The translations under genes were made by a program, and so were the position numbers. The notes below the pieces were generated by a model. The model was given only the letters and a program-made list of their open reading frames with translations, ran no database searches and had not been told where the DNA came from. Source: Chalara sp. BL73 (Eukaryota > Ascomycota > Leotiomycetes > Helotiales). From it: a DNA stretch of 64,000 bases. Each line of letters starts with the position of its first letter. Positions within the stretch are counted from its first letter, which is position 1. Below, piece by piece: positions 11,391-20,044 of the stretch. Where the stretch lies: assembly GCA_918026815.1 (NCBI GenBank), contig CAKJVC010000012.1, forward strand, positions 1,550,001 through 1,614,000, written 5' to 3'.

Positions 11391-11590
11391 TGTCATGAAT
11401 GGTCACGTGATGCATGTTACGAGGTTACGGTGTTGTGGGTCACGTGTTCGGTTCCCATAGGCGAGCGTCACGTGCTCCATTCTCTATTAGGTTGAGGGAT
11501 CGTTCAACCACATACCTTTCCTCTCTAGTTTAGTATCGTCGAATAGAACCTTATGATAGCTACCTTTGCGCCCATATTGGCTTCGTGACA
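11391..11590 (+). repeat. 3' LTR of the Ty3 element
   Basis: Identical by eye to 5689-5888, and followed by the duplicated TGCTC. Confidence 0.95.
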
Positions 11591-11595
11591 TGCTC

Positions 11596-11688
11596 TCCTC
11601 GAGCTCCCCTTCCTTCCTCAGCTATAGATTCTCGTATAGTACCACAGCTGCCCTCTGTATCTGTAGATCCACAGCTCGTGCCGTGACA
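11596..11688 (+). mobile_element. Right half of the solo LTR (family A) split by the Ty3 element
   Basis: It continues the segment 5610-5688 and ends GTGCCGTGACA, followed by ACTTT, the partner of the duplication at 5605-5609. Confidence 0.85.
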
Positions 11689-11866
11689 ACTTTTTAGCAC
11701 TTAAGGACTTAGCTCGCATTTGCCGCCTCGATCCTCGACATCCTTTTAAAGCACGTGCAAAAGCATGCCGAACAGCTCTCCGACACGCTACTCGGTCCAC
11801 GCCACGACACGCTCGACGATGGCTATTTCTCCCGCTAATAGAGTAGCTGAACTCGATACAGCTTCC

Positions 11867-12089
11867 TGTCACGGCCCTGGCCCCTTTTCGCTTGGAGCTT
11901 GGCACCGGACAACACAGAGCTCGCCTATACTGGCCTCCGGCCAGTTCCTGCATGTAGAGCGCTGCTTTCCTTCCCTCCTTCTGTCCGTAGCTTGTTCTCT
12001 TAGTTATGGCAATTGATAGTTGTTTACACCTCTGAGTCCTTCTACCTAGATCTACAGATCGAGATCCCTGTTCAGCTTGAGTTGTTACA
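11867..12089 (-). mobile_element. Solo LTR (family C), inverted, in the LINE remnant
   Basis: On the minus strand it runs from TGTAACAACTCAAGC to CCGTGACA (223 bp), flanked by CTTCC at 11862-11866 and 12090-12094. It matches 3521-3843 without that copy's tandem repeats. Confidence 0.9.
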
Positions 12090-12218
12090 CTTCCTCCTTG
12101 GCGCGCCCCAGAAAACAGAACGGCTGCTAGGCTCAGCATCGGAGCGTACACTCTAGAAAAACCGCTTTTTACCCGACAGGAAGCCGCATTTTTTTTTTTT
12201 TTTTCAAAACTTTTTAGA

Positions 12219-12392
12219 GTCGATTCCGTACAACGACGTAGTAATCTACTCAGACGGCTCTAAGCTCGCAACAGGTATCGCAGGCGGAGGTTGTATTGCT
12301 TTTCAGAATGGAAACATAATCACCGAAGCGTCACTTGCTTACGGGGACCGTGTCGAGGTTTTTGATGCTGAAGCTCGAGCCGCAGTCTGTTG
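12219..12392 (+). pseudogene. LINE RNase H fragment
   Basis: The frame reads DVVIYSDGSKL, then IAGGGCIAFQNG and VFDAEARAAVC before a stop. YSDGS with a later E-A-R-A is the start of the RNase H domain of Tad-like LINEs. The remainder of the domain is lost where an LTR inserted at 12398. Confidence 0.7.
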
Positions 12393-12397
12393 AACAG

Positions 12398-12581
12398 TGT
12401 CACGATCACGATCCTATGAGCCTGGTGGGGCGTATAATAGGTGCTTCAATACGAGAATACTAAACTAAGGAGGAAAGGTGTAGCTGTGGATGTGGCATCC
12501 CTCATAAGTAAAACCATGATCACGTGACCCACATTGGCGAACTGGTAAGCGAACCAATGAGCATCATTGAGGAGCGTGACA
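12398..12581 (+). mobile_element. Solo LTR (family D)
   Basis: It runs from TGTCACGATCACGATCC to GAGCGTGACA (184 bp), with AACAG at 12393-12397 and 12582-12586. The first 85 bases resemble 30770-30860. Confidence 0.88.
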
Positions 12582-12671
12582 AACAGGTTAGGTCTAAGGA
12601 TCATACCTAGCCTATTGGGGAAGTGGTAAGTATGCTTGCGCAAGATGCATACGTACTTTTGCCTTCGATGA

Positions 12672-12858
12672 TGTTGGAACGAATGTACGTAGCTTCACAC
12701 GTTCCATCGGATCACGGGGATTGTGGGCCTTCTGCCACTATATAACTACCTGGCAATAGGCCGTAGCTTAGAGGAGTCAATCAGGAATATAAGAACCACA
12801 CCAGCAAGAACGCAGTCACAGCTACTACGTCTTTTGCTACGTGGTAGGCATTCCGACA
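12672..12858 (+). mobile_element. Solo LTR (family E)
   Basis: It runs from TGTTGGAACGAATG to GGCATTCCGACA (187 bp), with CACTATATAACTACC as a likely TATA region. Related copies lie at 57090-57419 and 60656-60850. No matching duplication was found. Confidence 0.75.
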
Positions 12859-12901
12859 CATTCTATCAATCGGAGCCCACGATAGTCTAGACTATACGCC
12901 T

Positions 12902-12981
12902 TCATAGTGGCTGTAAGCCTTTGGCTGGCTGTCGACTCGCTTCCAGCCTGCGACCGACCCTAACCGGCTCTGGCTGTTACA
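12902..12981 (+). repeat. 3' fragment of an LTR (family F)
   Basis: It contains GGCTGTAAGCC and ends CCGGCTCTGGCTGTTACA, the same end as the LTR at 34998-35394. The 5' part is missing. Confidence 0.55.
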
Positions 12982-13771
12982 GTTTGAAGCAATGGCTTCC
13001 GGAGTGTTATTTGAACTGCGCCAGTCCCGTGAGTCTCCGGAGGAAGCTCCGTTCATGGTTATGGCCCGTTTGACAGGCGTGTGCGAGCCCGACCCTTTGG
13101 TGGAGGATTCGCTCCTGGAACCTCGTTTGGGAATAGAAGGCAGGTTTAGATCATCCGAGGCCTTGTTTATAGGCCGGCGTGAAGACCGTTGGAGGCGAAT
13201 GGGTCGTGAAATTGAGATGGCAGAATTCTAAAACTATGTACAAGCCCATACAATGCATTTGGTCGACTTGCCGCAAGTCAGCACCGAATGTGGGACCTGA
13301 AGTAGGAATTACATGTACAATATTTGTGCTGACCGTATAGGGCTAGTGCAGACAACTACTTTGAATTGACGTCCATCGGCCCAGAATGTCATTTTCTTGT
13401 GTGCTAATTGACTGTGCTTCCATCATCACCTCTGGAATACGACCTACTTGCGTGCAAGCTTGTTATGATAGGAAGGGTACAAAGCCCGAAAGGTCTATTT
13501 GATAAAGCATTACAAACAAATTGACGATTTAAGCTGCTGTTGAATGTGGAAGGCCTGAAAGGCTGGAGCCTAAGCAAAGCTCCTGATATATTACAATGCA
13601 AGGGCTGGAATAAAATTTAGTAAAGCCTGCGTCACGTTTAGATTTTTCGGAATTAAGCAGTTGATAAGCTGCGTTGGTTTTCGAGTCCTCATACACGCAT
13701 TCAGAAAGTGGGTTATACCATATTAATGCCAGCCATAAATGTGAAGTAATGTAGGCAAATGCTATTCTCAC
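12982..13771. other. Stretch without a supported gene
   Basis: A 79-codon frame at 12992-13231 on the plus strand (starting MASGVLFELRQSRESP) has no feature I recognise. The rest shows nothing. The 3' part presumably includes the downstream region of the methyltransferase gene. Confidence 0.3.
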
Positions 13772-14661
13772 TCACGCTTTTTTTATACAGTATCCAACAA
13801 TATGCGGAATAGTTGACCACTCATCAACCTTCTCTAAATGCACCGTTGCCCACCCATCATCTGCCTCTGCAGCCTTCATCAACAGAGCGGTCGTATCCCT
13901 CCTCAGCTGACACCCACCCAGAAAGAACGACCAACCAAGTGCTGAATAAAGATGCTGCAAGAACCATCCGACTAAACTCCCTCCTTCGCTGCCAGCATTC
14001 ACAACGTGCTCACAGAGAACGAACCTACCCCCCGGCTTTAAGCACTTATATAACCCCTCCACCGTCTCCTCAATCCTCGGCACTCCACAAAGCACACGGA
14101 TACAAACAATCTCATCAAACATCCCGTTCCCTAACATCTTCTCCCCGCCGAGCAGCCCTTCCTTCGCCAGCGCAGGAATTAACGACCCCGGTTCTGCACC
14201 GCAAGCGAGGATTCTGTATTTGTCACCCAGCCCAGCCTTGTATGCGCTTTCGCCCAGCGCAGCGTGCATGCTCACGCCCGGCTCCGCGCCATATATCGTC
14301 GTGATGTTCTCCGGGTGCGAAAAGCGGAACAGCTGATCGCCGGCTCCGGGGCCGACATCGAGGATAACGCCGCGAGAGCTTGCAAGAAGAGCGTCGGCGT
14401 CGAAGGGGGCGGGCATTTCTTTGGCGAAAACGGGCCCGATGGCAAGCCAGAGCTTGGCAAAGGCGCGGTCGCGATAGGTTTTGAAGTCGGTGAGGAGGAG
14501 ATACGGCGCGGTGATGGCCGTTTGGAAGAAATCTAGAGCGCATCGTGTCAGCTTTGCGCGGGGGATCGCCGGGGTTTGGAGGGGTTACATGCTAGACTCG
14601 CGAGCATAAGAAGGGCGGGGAGGACATAGCCCTGTATTCGTTGAGAGATAGTCGGCTCCAT
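13772..14661 (-). CDS. Membrane-anchored SAM-dependent methyltransferase (METTL7-like)
   Basis: Two exons, 14661-14589 and 14532-13772, encode 277 residues. The intron is 56 bp (GTAACC...CTCTAG with GCTGACAC as branch site). The short first exon supplies a hydrophobic segment (YVLPALLMLASLA, continuing YFFQTAITAPYLLL) that fits a membrane anchor. The class I methyltransferase fold follows: motif I VILDVGPGAGDQLF at about residue 80, the acidic residue in IYGAEPGVSMH, and the later motifs FDEIVCIRVLCGV and LKPGGRFVLCEHV. Order and length fit the METTL7 group of small-molecule methyltransferases at the endoplasmic reticulum or lipid droplets. The substrate cannot be told. No cluster of biosynthetic genes is nearby. 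The frame is intact. Confidence 0.82.
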
Positions 14662-14964
14662 GGTTAAGAATCAAGGAAGTCCTCAACTTGCAGGATTGTT
14701 GTGAGAATGCTCAAGATCAGAGGTGTCTTCCCTTATTCTCTGTCCAAGTCATATACCCCGCACAACCCAAGTTATGATGATGGTGGCCTGATTCGCCTCA
14801 GCTGGATCAGGTATTCAGCTGCCCTAATTCGGCATAGCGCAATCTCCTTGGTTGTACGAAGATCTCACATCACTATGAATATTTCCCTCCAATATCTGGC
14901 ATCAAATTACTCGGTTGAAATGCGGGGATAATAGTACGTACTATGGTTTTTAAATATAATTTAT

Positions 14965-15180
14965 TGTTTGTATCGCTTTCTGAGTGATACTTCTTCGTAT
15001 TGATGACGTGCGGTTGTTTAAGTCGGTTACCCACGGGGCACGTAGCACCGCGATCTCTGCGCGGTGCTAGTATGCTCGTTGTAGGTGGATACTCGTTGTT
15101 TGATCTACGTACAAGAGCCGTGATATATCCATGTGGTCTGTGCGCCGCGGGGTATCCACTCAACTTTAGCTGCATACCAA
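14965..15180 (+). repeat. Dispersed repeat (family I), first copy
   Basis: It begins TGTTTGTATCGC and includes TGATACTTCTTCGTA, GTCGGTTACCCACGGGGCAC and ATCCATGTGGTC. The same order recurs at 15980-16200 in the same orientation. It may be a pair of LTRs of a decayed element of about 1.2 kb, but no duplication was found. Confidence 0.6.
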
Positions 15181-15979
15181 GAACGATGAACGGCACTTAC
15201 GTTGCTTTAGCGTATTTTCGCTGAGTAGCCGCCCAGCCCTCCTTTTTAACACAAATATTACCTGACAACCTCCGGTTCCGGGTTGTGTTTCCACCAACTG
15301 TGTTAGTCGCTGGCGGGGGTTGTGGCCGATCGCTTCTGAGTTTCCACTTCGCGCTTTCCTCATTTTACAGGCCCACACCCAGCTCGCCCACCCCGCCTTT
15401 TTCACCACACATCGCATCGTCGCTAACACCTCCAATTTCGATATGGGCGACTCGCTCGACTCGCTTTACCATTCCGTTGGTGGCTGGACCTTTCTGCCGC
15501 CCGTGACTATGATGCGTGACCTTTCCTACCCCCTTCTCTGTTCCTGCAATCCCACGTTATAAAATTCCTCGAACGATACCAATCGCTCTCGCTCTCCCGG
15601 CGGCAAATTCTCGCTACCGACATCCAAAAACTCGTCTTCAGGCATCTGGTTAGCAAACATATCCCCATGCGTACTCTAAAGGACATGCTAGCGGCAAGTG
15701 CTTGAGGGCTTAGAGATTGTGGCGCCCTCTGTGGAAATGTGTACAAATAATGCAGCCATGGTTGCTCGGACTAGCTGCGAGATATAGAGGGCTGGCTGCG
15801 TCAGTAAATTGGATGTCATAGCTTTGGGTGTCGATAAGGATAAAAAGGAAAGGGGGTATTGGATGCGAGTAGATGGAAAAGGCGGCCTAGTTATCTAGTT
15901 GCTTGTATATGTATGTATGTCTACAACCCTACGGTGTGGCCTAAACCAGGCAGGCATGGAACTTCTAGCCAAAAGATGC
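15181..15979. other. Sequence between the two family I repeats, with a decayed reading frame
   Basis: From 15441 a frame reads MGDSLDSLYHSVGGWTFLPP and soon stops. A neighbouring frame then reads FLERYQSLSLSRRQILATDI and FRHLVSKHIPMRTLKDML before stopping. This looks like a broken coding sequence, family unknown. Nothing else is evident. Confidence 0.35.
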
Positions 15980-16200
15980 TGTTTGTATTACTCTCTGTGA
16001 TACTTCTTCGTATGACTTGCAATTGCTTAAGTCGGTTACCCACGGGGCACGTAGCACCACGATCTCAGCGCAGTGCTATATATGCTCGTTGCAGGTGGTT
16101 GACTTGTTCTTGTTCATTCCGAGTGCTAATCTACGTACGAGAGCCATAATACATCCATGTGGTCCGTGCGTCGCGGGGTGTACTATTCACTCATACAACA
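15980..16200 (+). repeat. Dispersed repeat (family I), second copy
   Basis: Same orientation and order of blocks as 14965-15180, with scattered substitutions. It ends within 50 bases of the 3' end of the HET gene on the other strand. Confidence 0.6.
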
Positions 16201-16244
16201 ATACCTCTAGGAATAAATTAGTTCTACATATAGATCTTACCGGA

Positions 16245-18389
16245 TTAAACCAGAGTGACTGTCGCCCAAGCTTCTTTGTTGTATATGATCTTGCCTGCTT
16301 CCTCGCGGCCCAAATATAGCCATCCAACTCTTTTCCACTGCAACCTGCTGCCGTCTACTACAGGAATCACCGCTAAGCCAAAATATGTGTCCATCAAGTC
16401 ACTGTCCTCCGCTTTCTTATTGTCTGCTACAATGCTTGTTCCTTGGGCGTCTCCGTCCTCAAAATATCTTAACCCTACCAGTATGATAACTGATAAATCC
16501 CATTTCCGCCAGTCTCCCTGCGGGCCGCTTGATGCCCGGTGGTCTAAGCGCAGTACCTTTGATTCTACCGTTCCGGACCATGCCGTACGTACAGCCAACC
16601 ATGGGGCCTTCAGGCGCCGGCTCTCCCAATCCGATGGGTCATTGCCCTCACTATGGTCAAGCTGGGCCATAGGACAGGATATACGTACCCAGGCGCTTCT
16701 TACGGCCCCGTAAGGGTTTTCTTCATCTTGAAGCTCGATATTCCACTCCTCTACCGAAGCCACAGCCTTCAATGATCTACCCCGGGGCACCGTGGCCGCG
16801 ATTCCGCCAAAACCAGCCCAGCTCCAGCTGGGTCCGGTATACTCATCCGTTGACATTGGTACATATGGCCCTAGACATTGCCATGCAAGGCCCTCGATAA
16901 GTGCGTCGCTCCATAGTCCGGCTACGTAGAGTGTGCCAAAGCATGTGTTGAACATCTTAGCAAGTCCACTCATAGCTGGAAGTTTATCCGTAACACGTGT
17001 CAATTTGCGGCCCCCGTAATCCCAAAGTAGGCTATACCACAGCTCACGATTCTCGTCCTTGCTTCTCTCAGTAGGTGCCCGTTTGAATTCCATAAGGCGG
17101 CGCCTAAAATCTACTCGATCACAACACTCGTCTTCACTGATTCGGCCGCGGTTACATTCAAAGTGCATCTGCGTCCTAGCGAAGTGTAGAATACGAGTAG
17201 CAAGGACGCTTTCTTGAAGAGCCCATCCGCGTGCGGCGAGCGGCTCACCCTCGAAGCCGTGCACCCATGGACATTCATCTGCGTTGTCTACGACTTGTCC
17301 GTATATATCCCCTAAGCCTGTAATGAGGATTTCAGAGCCTGGGCGAGGTGGTCGAGTATGAAAGCAACCTCGATTGCCATCTGACGCGTGGTCGGCTGCA
17401 ATGACCACATATGCATTGGAGTAGACGGCCGTCATACTTGCCGACTCACGCGCCCAGTCAGCTCTATCATCCTGATAGATACAAAGGCTGTCAATCCACA
17501 GGTAGCGAATATTGAGACGCCTGGCGATGACCACGGCATCGTGGAAGGTCCTGGGAAGCTCCGATATTGATATGCCAGACATCCGAGCCTCGCGAGTCTG
17601 TCGAGTCGTAGTGAGCGGTACTGAAGATCCCCAGCAGTGTGACAGACATGCATATCTCCCCACTGAGCCAGCTTCAGGTTCAACTAGCTTGATACTGTCA
17701 CCAGAAGCGTCCACGTCGAGCACGCGGGATGGGAATGGAGTGTCACAGCCAGCACACTCTTCATGGCTGTTTGCGCACTGTTCCACCCATCTAGTCGCAA
17801 CATCAAGACTCTGTGATGACCCTGAATATCTTTCTATGGGTCTATGGAGATATTGCTGCGCAAGGGGATGATCCCCACCGACGCTGAAACTTATGCCAGT
17901 GAGCAGTACGAATGCCCGTAACTTTGGATTCCGGACCAAGACGGCGAACCCGGCACCTTCGCCACGCCGTTTGGTAATCCAAAGCATCTCTCCATAAGGA
18001 ATTGGGTCCGTATCCAAGGAATACTTAATGAAATGTTCATTGGTTGTCTCAGCTTTCCGGTAACTATGAAGCCACGCCTGTGCCCCAGCCTCCACAAGAA
18101 TGCAAAGCGGGCAGTCGAGCTTCGCTGATGCCGTAAGGGCTTCTAGACTCTCATGCCATGGGAAGCCGAGAGGGTACTCTGATTCCCTATTGAGATTGAT
18201 GTCAAACTCGGGTAGGCTGGAATCATCAGCGATGCGGTAGAAACCGCCATCGCTGTTGGGGAACTCTGGGAGGTTATTGAATGGTACACGCTGGCAGAGA
18301 TCACAAAGGGCCATTCCGAACTTAGCAAAAGAGGGAGAGTCAATAGTGAATGAAGGAGTCTGTAGAATTTCTGTACGTTTCTTCGCCAA
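16245..18389 (-). CDS. HET-domain protein
   Basis: One uninterrupted frame of 714 codons. An N-terminal cysteine region (MALCDLCQRVPF, later LDCPLCILVEAG) precedes the HET domain at about residues 245-400: YACLSHCWGSSVPLTTTRQT, ISELPRTFHDAVVIARRLNI, YLWIDSLCIYQDDRADWARE, then YSNAYVVIAADHASD and the closing ARGWALQESVLATRILHF. HET domains are found in fungal incompatibility proteins and, when overproduced, cause cell death; the partner here is unknown. The start may instead be the internal Met at 18314, the common MxLCDLC beginning in this family, giving 689 residues. The C-terminal third has no other domain I recognise. Confidence 0.88.
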   Translation of the reverse strand: MAKKRTEILQTPSFTIDSPSFAKFGMALCDLCQRVPFNNLPEFPNSDGGFYRIADDSSLPEFDINLNRESEYPLGFPWHESLEALTASAKLDCPLCILVEAGAQAWLHSYRKAETTNEHFIKYSLDTDPIPYGEMLWITKRRGEGAGFAVLVRNPKLRAFVLLTGISFSVGGDHPLAQQYLHRPIERYSGSSQSLDVATRWVEQCANSHEECAGCDTPFPSRVLDVDASGDSIKLVEPEAGSVGRYACLSHCWGSSVPLTTTRQTREARMSGISISELPRTFHDAVVIARRLNIRYLWIDSLCIYQDDRADWARESASMTAVYSNAYVVIAADHASDGNRGCFHTRPPRPGSEILITGLGDIYGQVVDNADECPWVHGFEGEPLAARGWALQESVLATRILHFARTQMHFECNRGRISEDECCDRVDFRRRLMEFKRAPTERSKDENRELWYSLLWDYGGRKLTRVTDKLPAMSGLAKMFNTCFGTLYVAGLWSDALIEGLAWQCLGPYVPMSTDEYTGPSWSWAGFGGIAATVPRGRSLKAVASVEEWNIELQDEENPYGAVRSAWVRISCPMAQLDHSEGNDPSDWESRRLKAPWLAVRTAWSGTVESKVLRLDHRASSGPQGDWRKWDLSVIILVGLRYFEDGDAQGTSIVADNKKAEDSDLMDTYFGLAVIPVVDGSRLQWKRVGWLYLGREEAGKIIYNKEAWATVTLV

Positions 18390-18726
18390 CGATGTCGAGT
18401 TTGCTCACTACTACATAATGTCTGTGGTAGGACTGAGGCCGCTTTAGGCTACGGGCGGTAATGATAAGAGCACGATCACTGTTAGGAATACGAAAATAAT
18501 AGAGAGTATCACGTCGATAGAATACGGATTGTAGATGGTCGTATTGTGTTTTCCGTATCAACATTGTAGACCTGTAAGAGATTTTCTACTTCCTTGGCCT
18601 ATTTTACGTAAGCCATTTCCTGACAGTCAACAGGGGTTGCACTTACTCTTTGCGCGGGGGCCAAAATCGCCAAACTCGCGAAATCGTGATCTCGCAAAAT
18701 CGTAAACCAACACTTCCACCTTTATT
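18390..18726. other. Short intergenic stretch
   Basis: It probably holds the divergent 5' regions of the HET gene and the transposase remnant. No other feature seen. Confidence 0.3.
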
Positions 18727-18930
18727 ATGGCACCACCAACGCGCAATAACCCTTTTAGAACTCCGTCACCCGAACCTCTTGCTAATTCCGAAGCTACAGC
18801 TCGAAGGAAGTGCAGGTTTTTGGACGCGCTCGCTCGAGATGGCGGTACCAAGTCACTGCGTCATATTGCGAAGGATTGTCACCTTACTGAGTCCACAGGT
18901 CGATATTGGAAGAAACAGTATGCCTTCTGA
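18727..18930 (+). pseudogene. N-terminal fragment of a Tc1/mariner-type transposase
   Basis: A 67-codon frame starts MAPPTRNNPFRTPSPEPL and carries a helix-turn-helix-like region, CRFLDALARDGGTKSLRHIA followed by TESTGRYWKKQ. Fungal Tc1-like transposases often start with a Pro-rich tail and this type of HTH. The frame stops at once after it and no DDE core follows, so this is a remnant or a very small independent ORF. The assignment is from the motif shape only. Confidence 0.45.
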
Positions 18931-19040
18931 TTAAGGAGAAGCAATGATGCTACGTGACCGCCTGTTTATGTTTTATGGATTCGCTGGAGAAACAAATGTA
19001 TAGTAGTATACTTAGTTGATGTGAGCTTTCGACTTCTAAT

Positions 19041-19340
19041 GTGTCGAGTTGTGAGGAGGTTGTAAACATCCGCAAGATAGGCAGGCCTGTTGGCAATTAT
19101 GGCTTCTATCGCTTTTTCCAAGGTGTTGAGGAGGGCAATTGGCCGGTATGCCTTAAACCGTGTATAGCCGTCCTTTCCTGGCTTCCGGAGGACTACCGTG
19201 ATCGTCTCCTTGAAGTGTGTAGGGCAGGATCCCTGCTGAAGGCATGCACTGAAGAGTTTGTGACGGCTCGGGAGTAGTATGTCCTGGCTCTGGTGTAGAA
19301 AGCCGTTTGCTATTCCATCGATGCTTGAACCAGATAACCG
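19041..19340 (-). pseudogene. LINE reverse transcriptase fragment
   Basis: Read on the minus strand, the sequence gives SRHKLFSACLQQGSCPTHFK, then ETITVVLRKPGKDG and FKAYRPIALLNTLEKAIEAI. This is the block between palm motifs in Tad-like LINE reverse transcriptases. Upstream, IANGFLHQSQDILL also fits. Stops and frame changes show it is dead. The plus-strand frame over the same bases is a shadow. Confidence 0.75.
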
Positions 19341-19668
19341 ATTAGTTTGGTATTGTCTGGCCCAACATCACTGCGAAAGTACTCGATTGGACCGCTTGGT
19401 GGGAGACCAGTTTGGTGAGGAAGCTGACGATACAGTCGATGGCAGAGAGTCACTAATTTTAAGTAAACATTCTGAGACCGTGAGAGGGAAGATGATGCTA
19501 TTGATAGCGGTAGTTGTCTACGCGTCAACCACGGGTTCCACTCCCCTTCCTGTTTTCTCCTCCCCCACAACCTCTAAAATCTTCCTATTAGCCCTATCCC
19601 TCCCCCTAATATCCACCTTTCCAGCCCAATGAGTAAAGGGCGTGGAATGGCTTGCATCGAGATCGAAC

Positions 19669-19840
19669 TGTCACGTCCCGACCTTGGTCGAGGACGTGCC
19701 TTGCTGCCGAGCCACTAGGGCTCCCTCGTGTATATATAGCTTGCTCTCCCCGAGCTCCCTCTTCCTTCCGTAGCTATAGATTCTCGTATAGTACCACAGC
19801 TGCCCTCTGTATCTGTAGATCCACAGCTCGTGCCGTGACA
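19669..19840 (+). mobile_element. Solo LTR (family A)
   Basis: It starts TGTCACGTCCCGACC, contains GTATATATAGCTTGC and ends GTGCCGTGACA. Its 3' half is nearly the same as 11596-11688, the 5' part has diverged. No flanking duplication is recognisable. Confidence 0.75.
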
Positions 19841-20044
19841 GCACGTGTTTTTTACCGCTCGTAATATCCAACTGCTACTCCCTCCTCCTCTTCTTCTTTC
19901 TCTCCTTATGTGTTCTTTTTCCTTCGACTTCGTCTTCACCAGCCCGTTTTCCCTCGCTTCTTCTCTCTCCTCCTTCCGCTTGCCGAGCCTCAAGCCCAGA
20001 GGTTGCATGTGCTCTTAACACACGGTCATCTGCCAGCAATAATT

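Larger units (their letters stand above)
5689..11590 (+). mobile_element. Ty3/gypsy chromovirus, full-length, identical LTRs, coding-defective
   Basis: The element is bounded by two LTRs of 200 bp that I read as identical base for base, flanked by TGCTC at 5684-5688 and 11591-11595. Domain order is Gag with zinc knuckle, protease, reverse transcriptase, RNase H, integrase and C-terminal chromodomain, which places it among Ty3-type chromoviruses. It inserted into an older solo LTR. The internal frames carry six in-frame stops, all explicable as C-to-T or G-to-A changes. No obvious tRNA primer-binding site follows the 5' LTR. Confidence 0.92.
1484..12392 (+). mobile_element. Tad-like LINE remnant split into four pieces by later insertions
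   Basis: Pieces at about 1484-1556, 5411-5609, 11694-11866 and 12095-12392 read as one non-LTR retrotransposon once the insertions are removed. The first carries KRGATLSLMTKLLHEVW, the second ARAILPTYRTTPF and HRKAGIPLPEYLLDF, and across the next junction LLDF continues into LALKDLARICRLDPRHPF, matching the region between reverse transcriptase and RNase H in Tad/I-type LINEs. The last holds an RNase H start. The insertions are a MULE (1557-5398), an LTR at 5610-11688 that itself contains a Ty3 element, and an LTR at 11867-12089. In-frame stops show the LINE is dead. Only the 3' half is visible. Confidence 0.7.

Noticed and set aside
19041..19277. Plus-strand frame of 78 codons as a protein
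   Set aside because: The minus strand reads as LINE reverse transcriptase, so this is its shadow.
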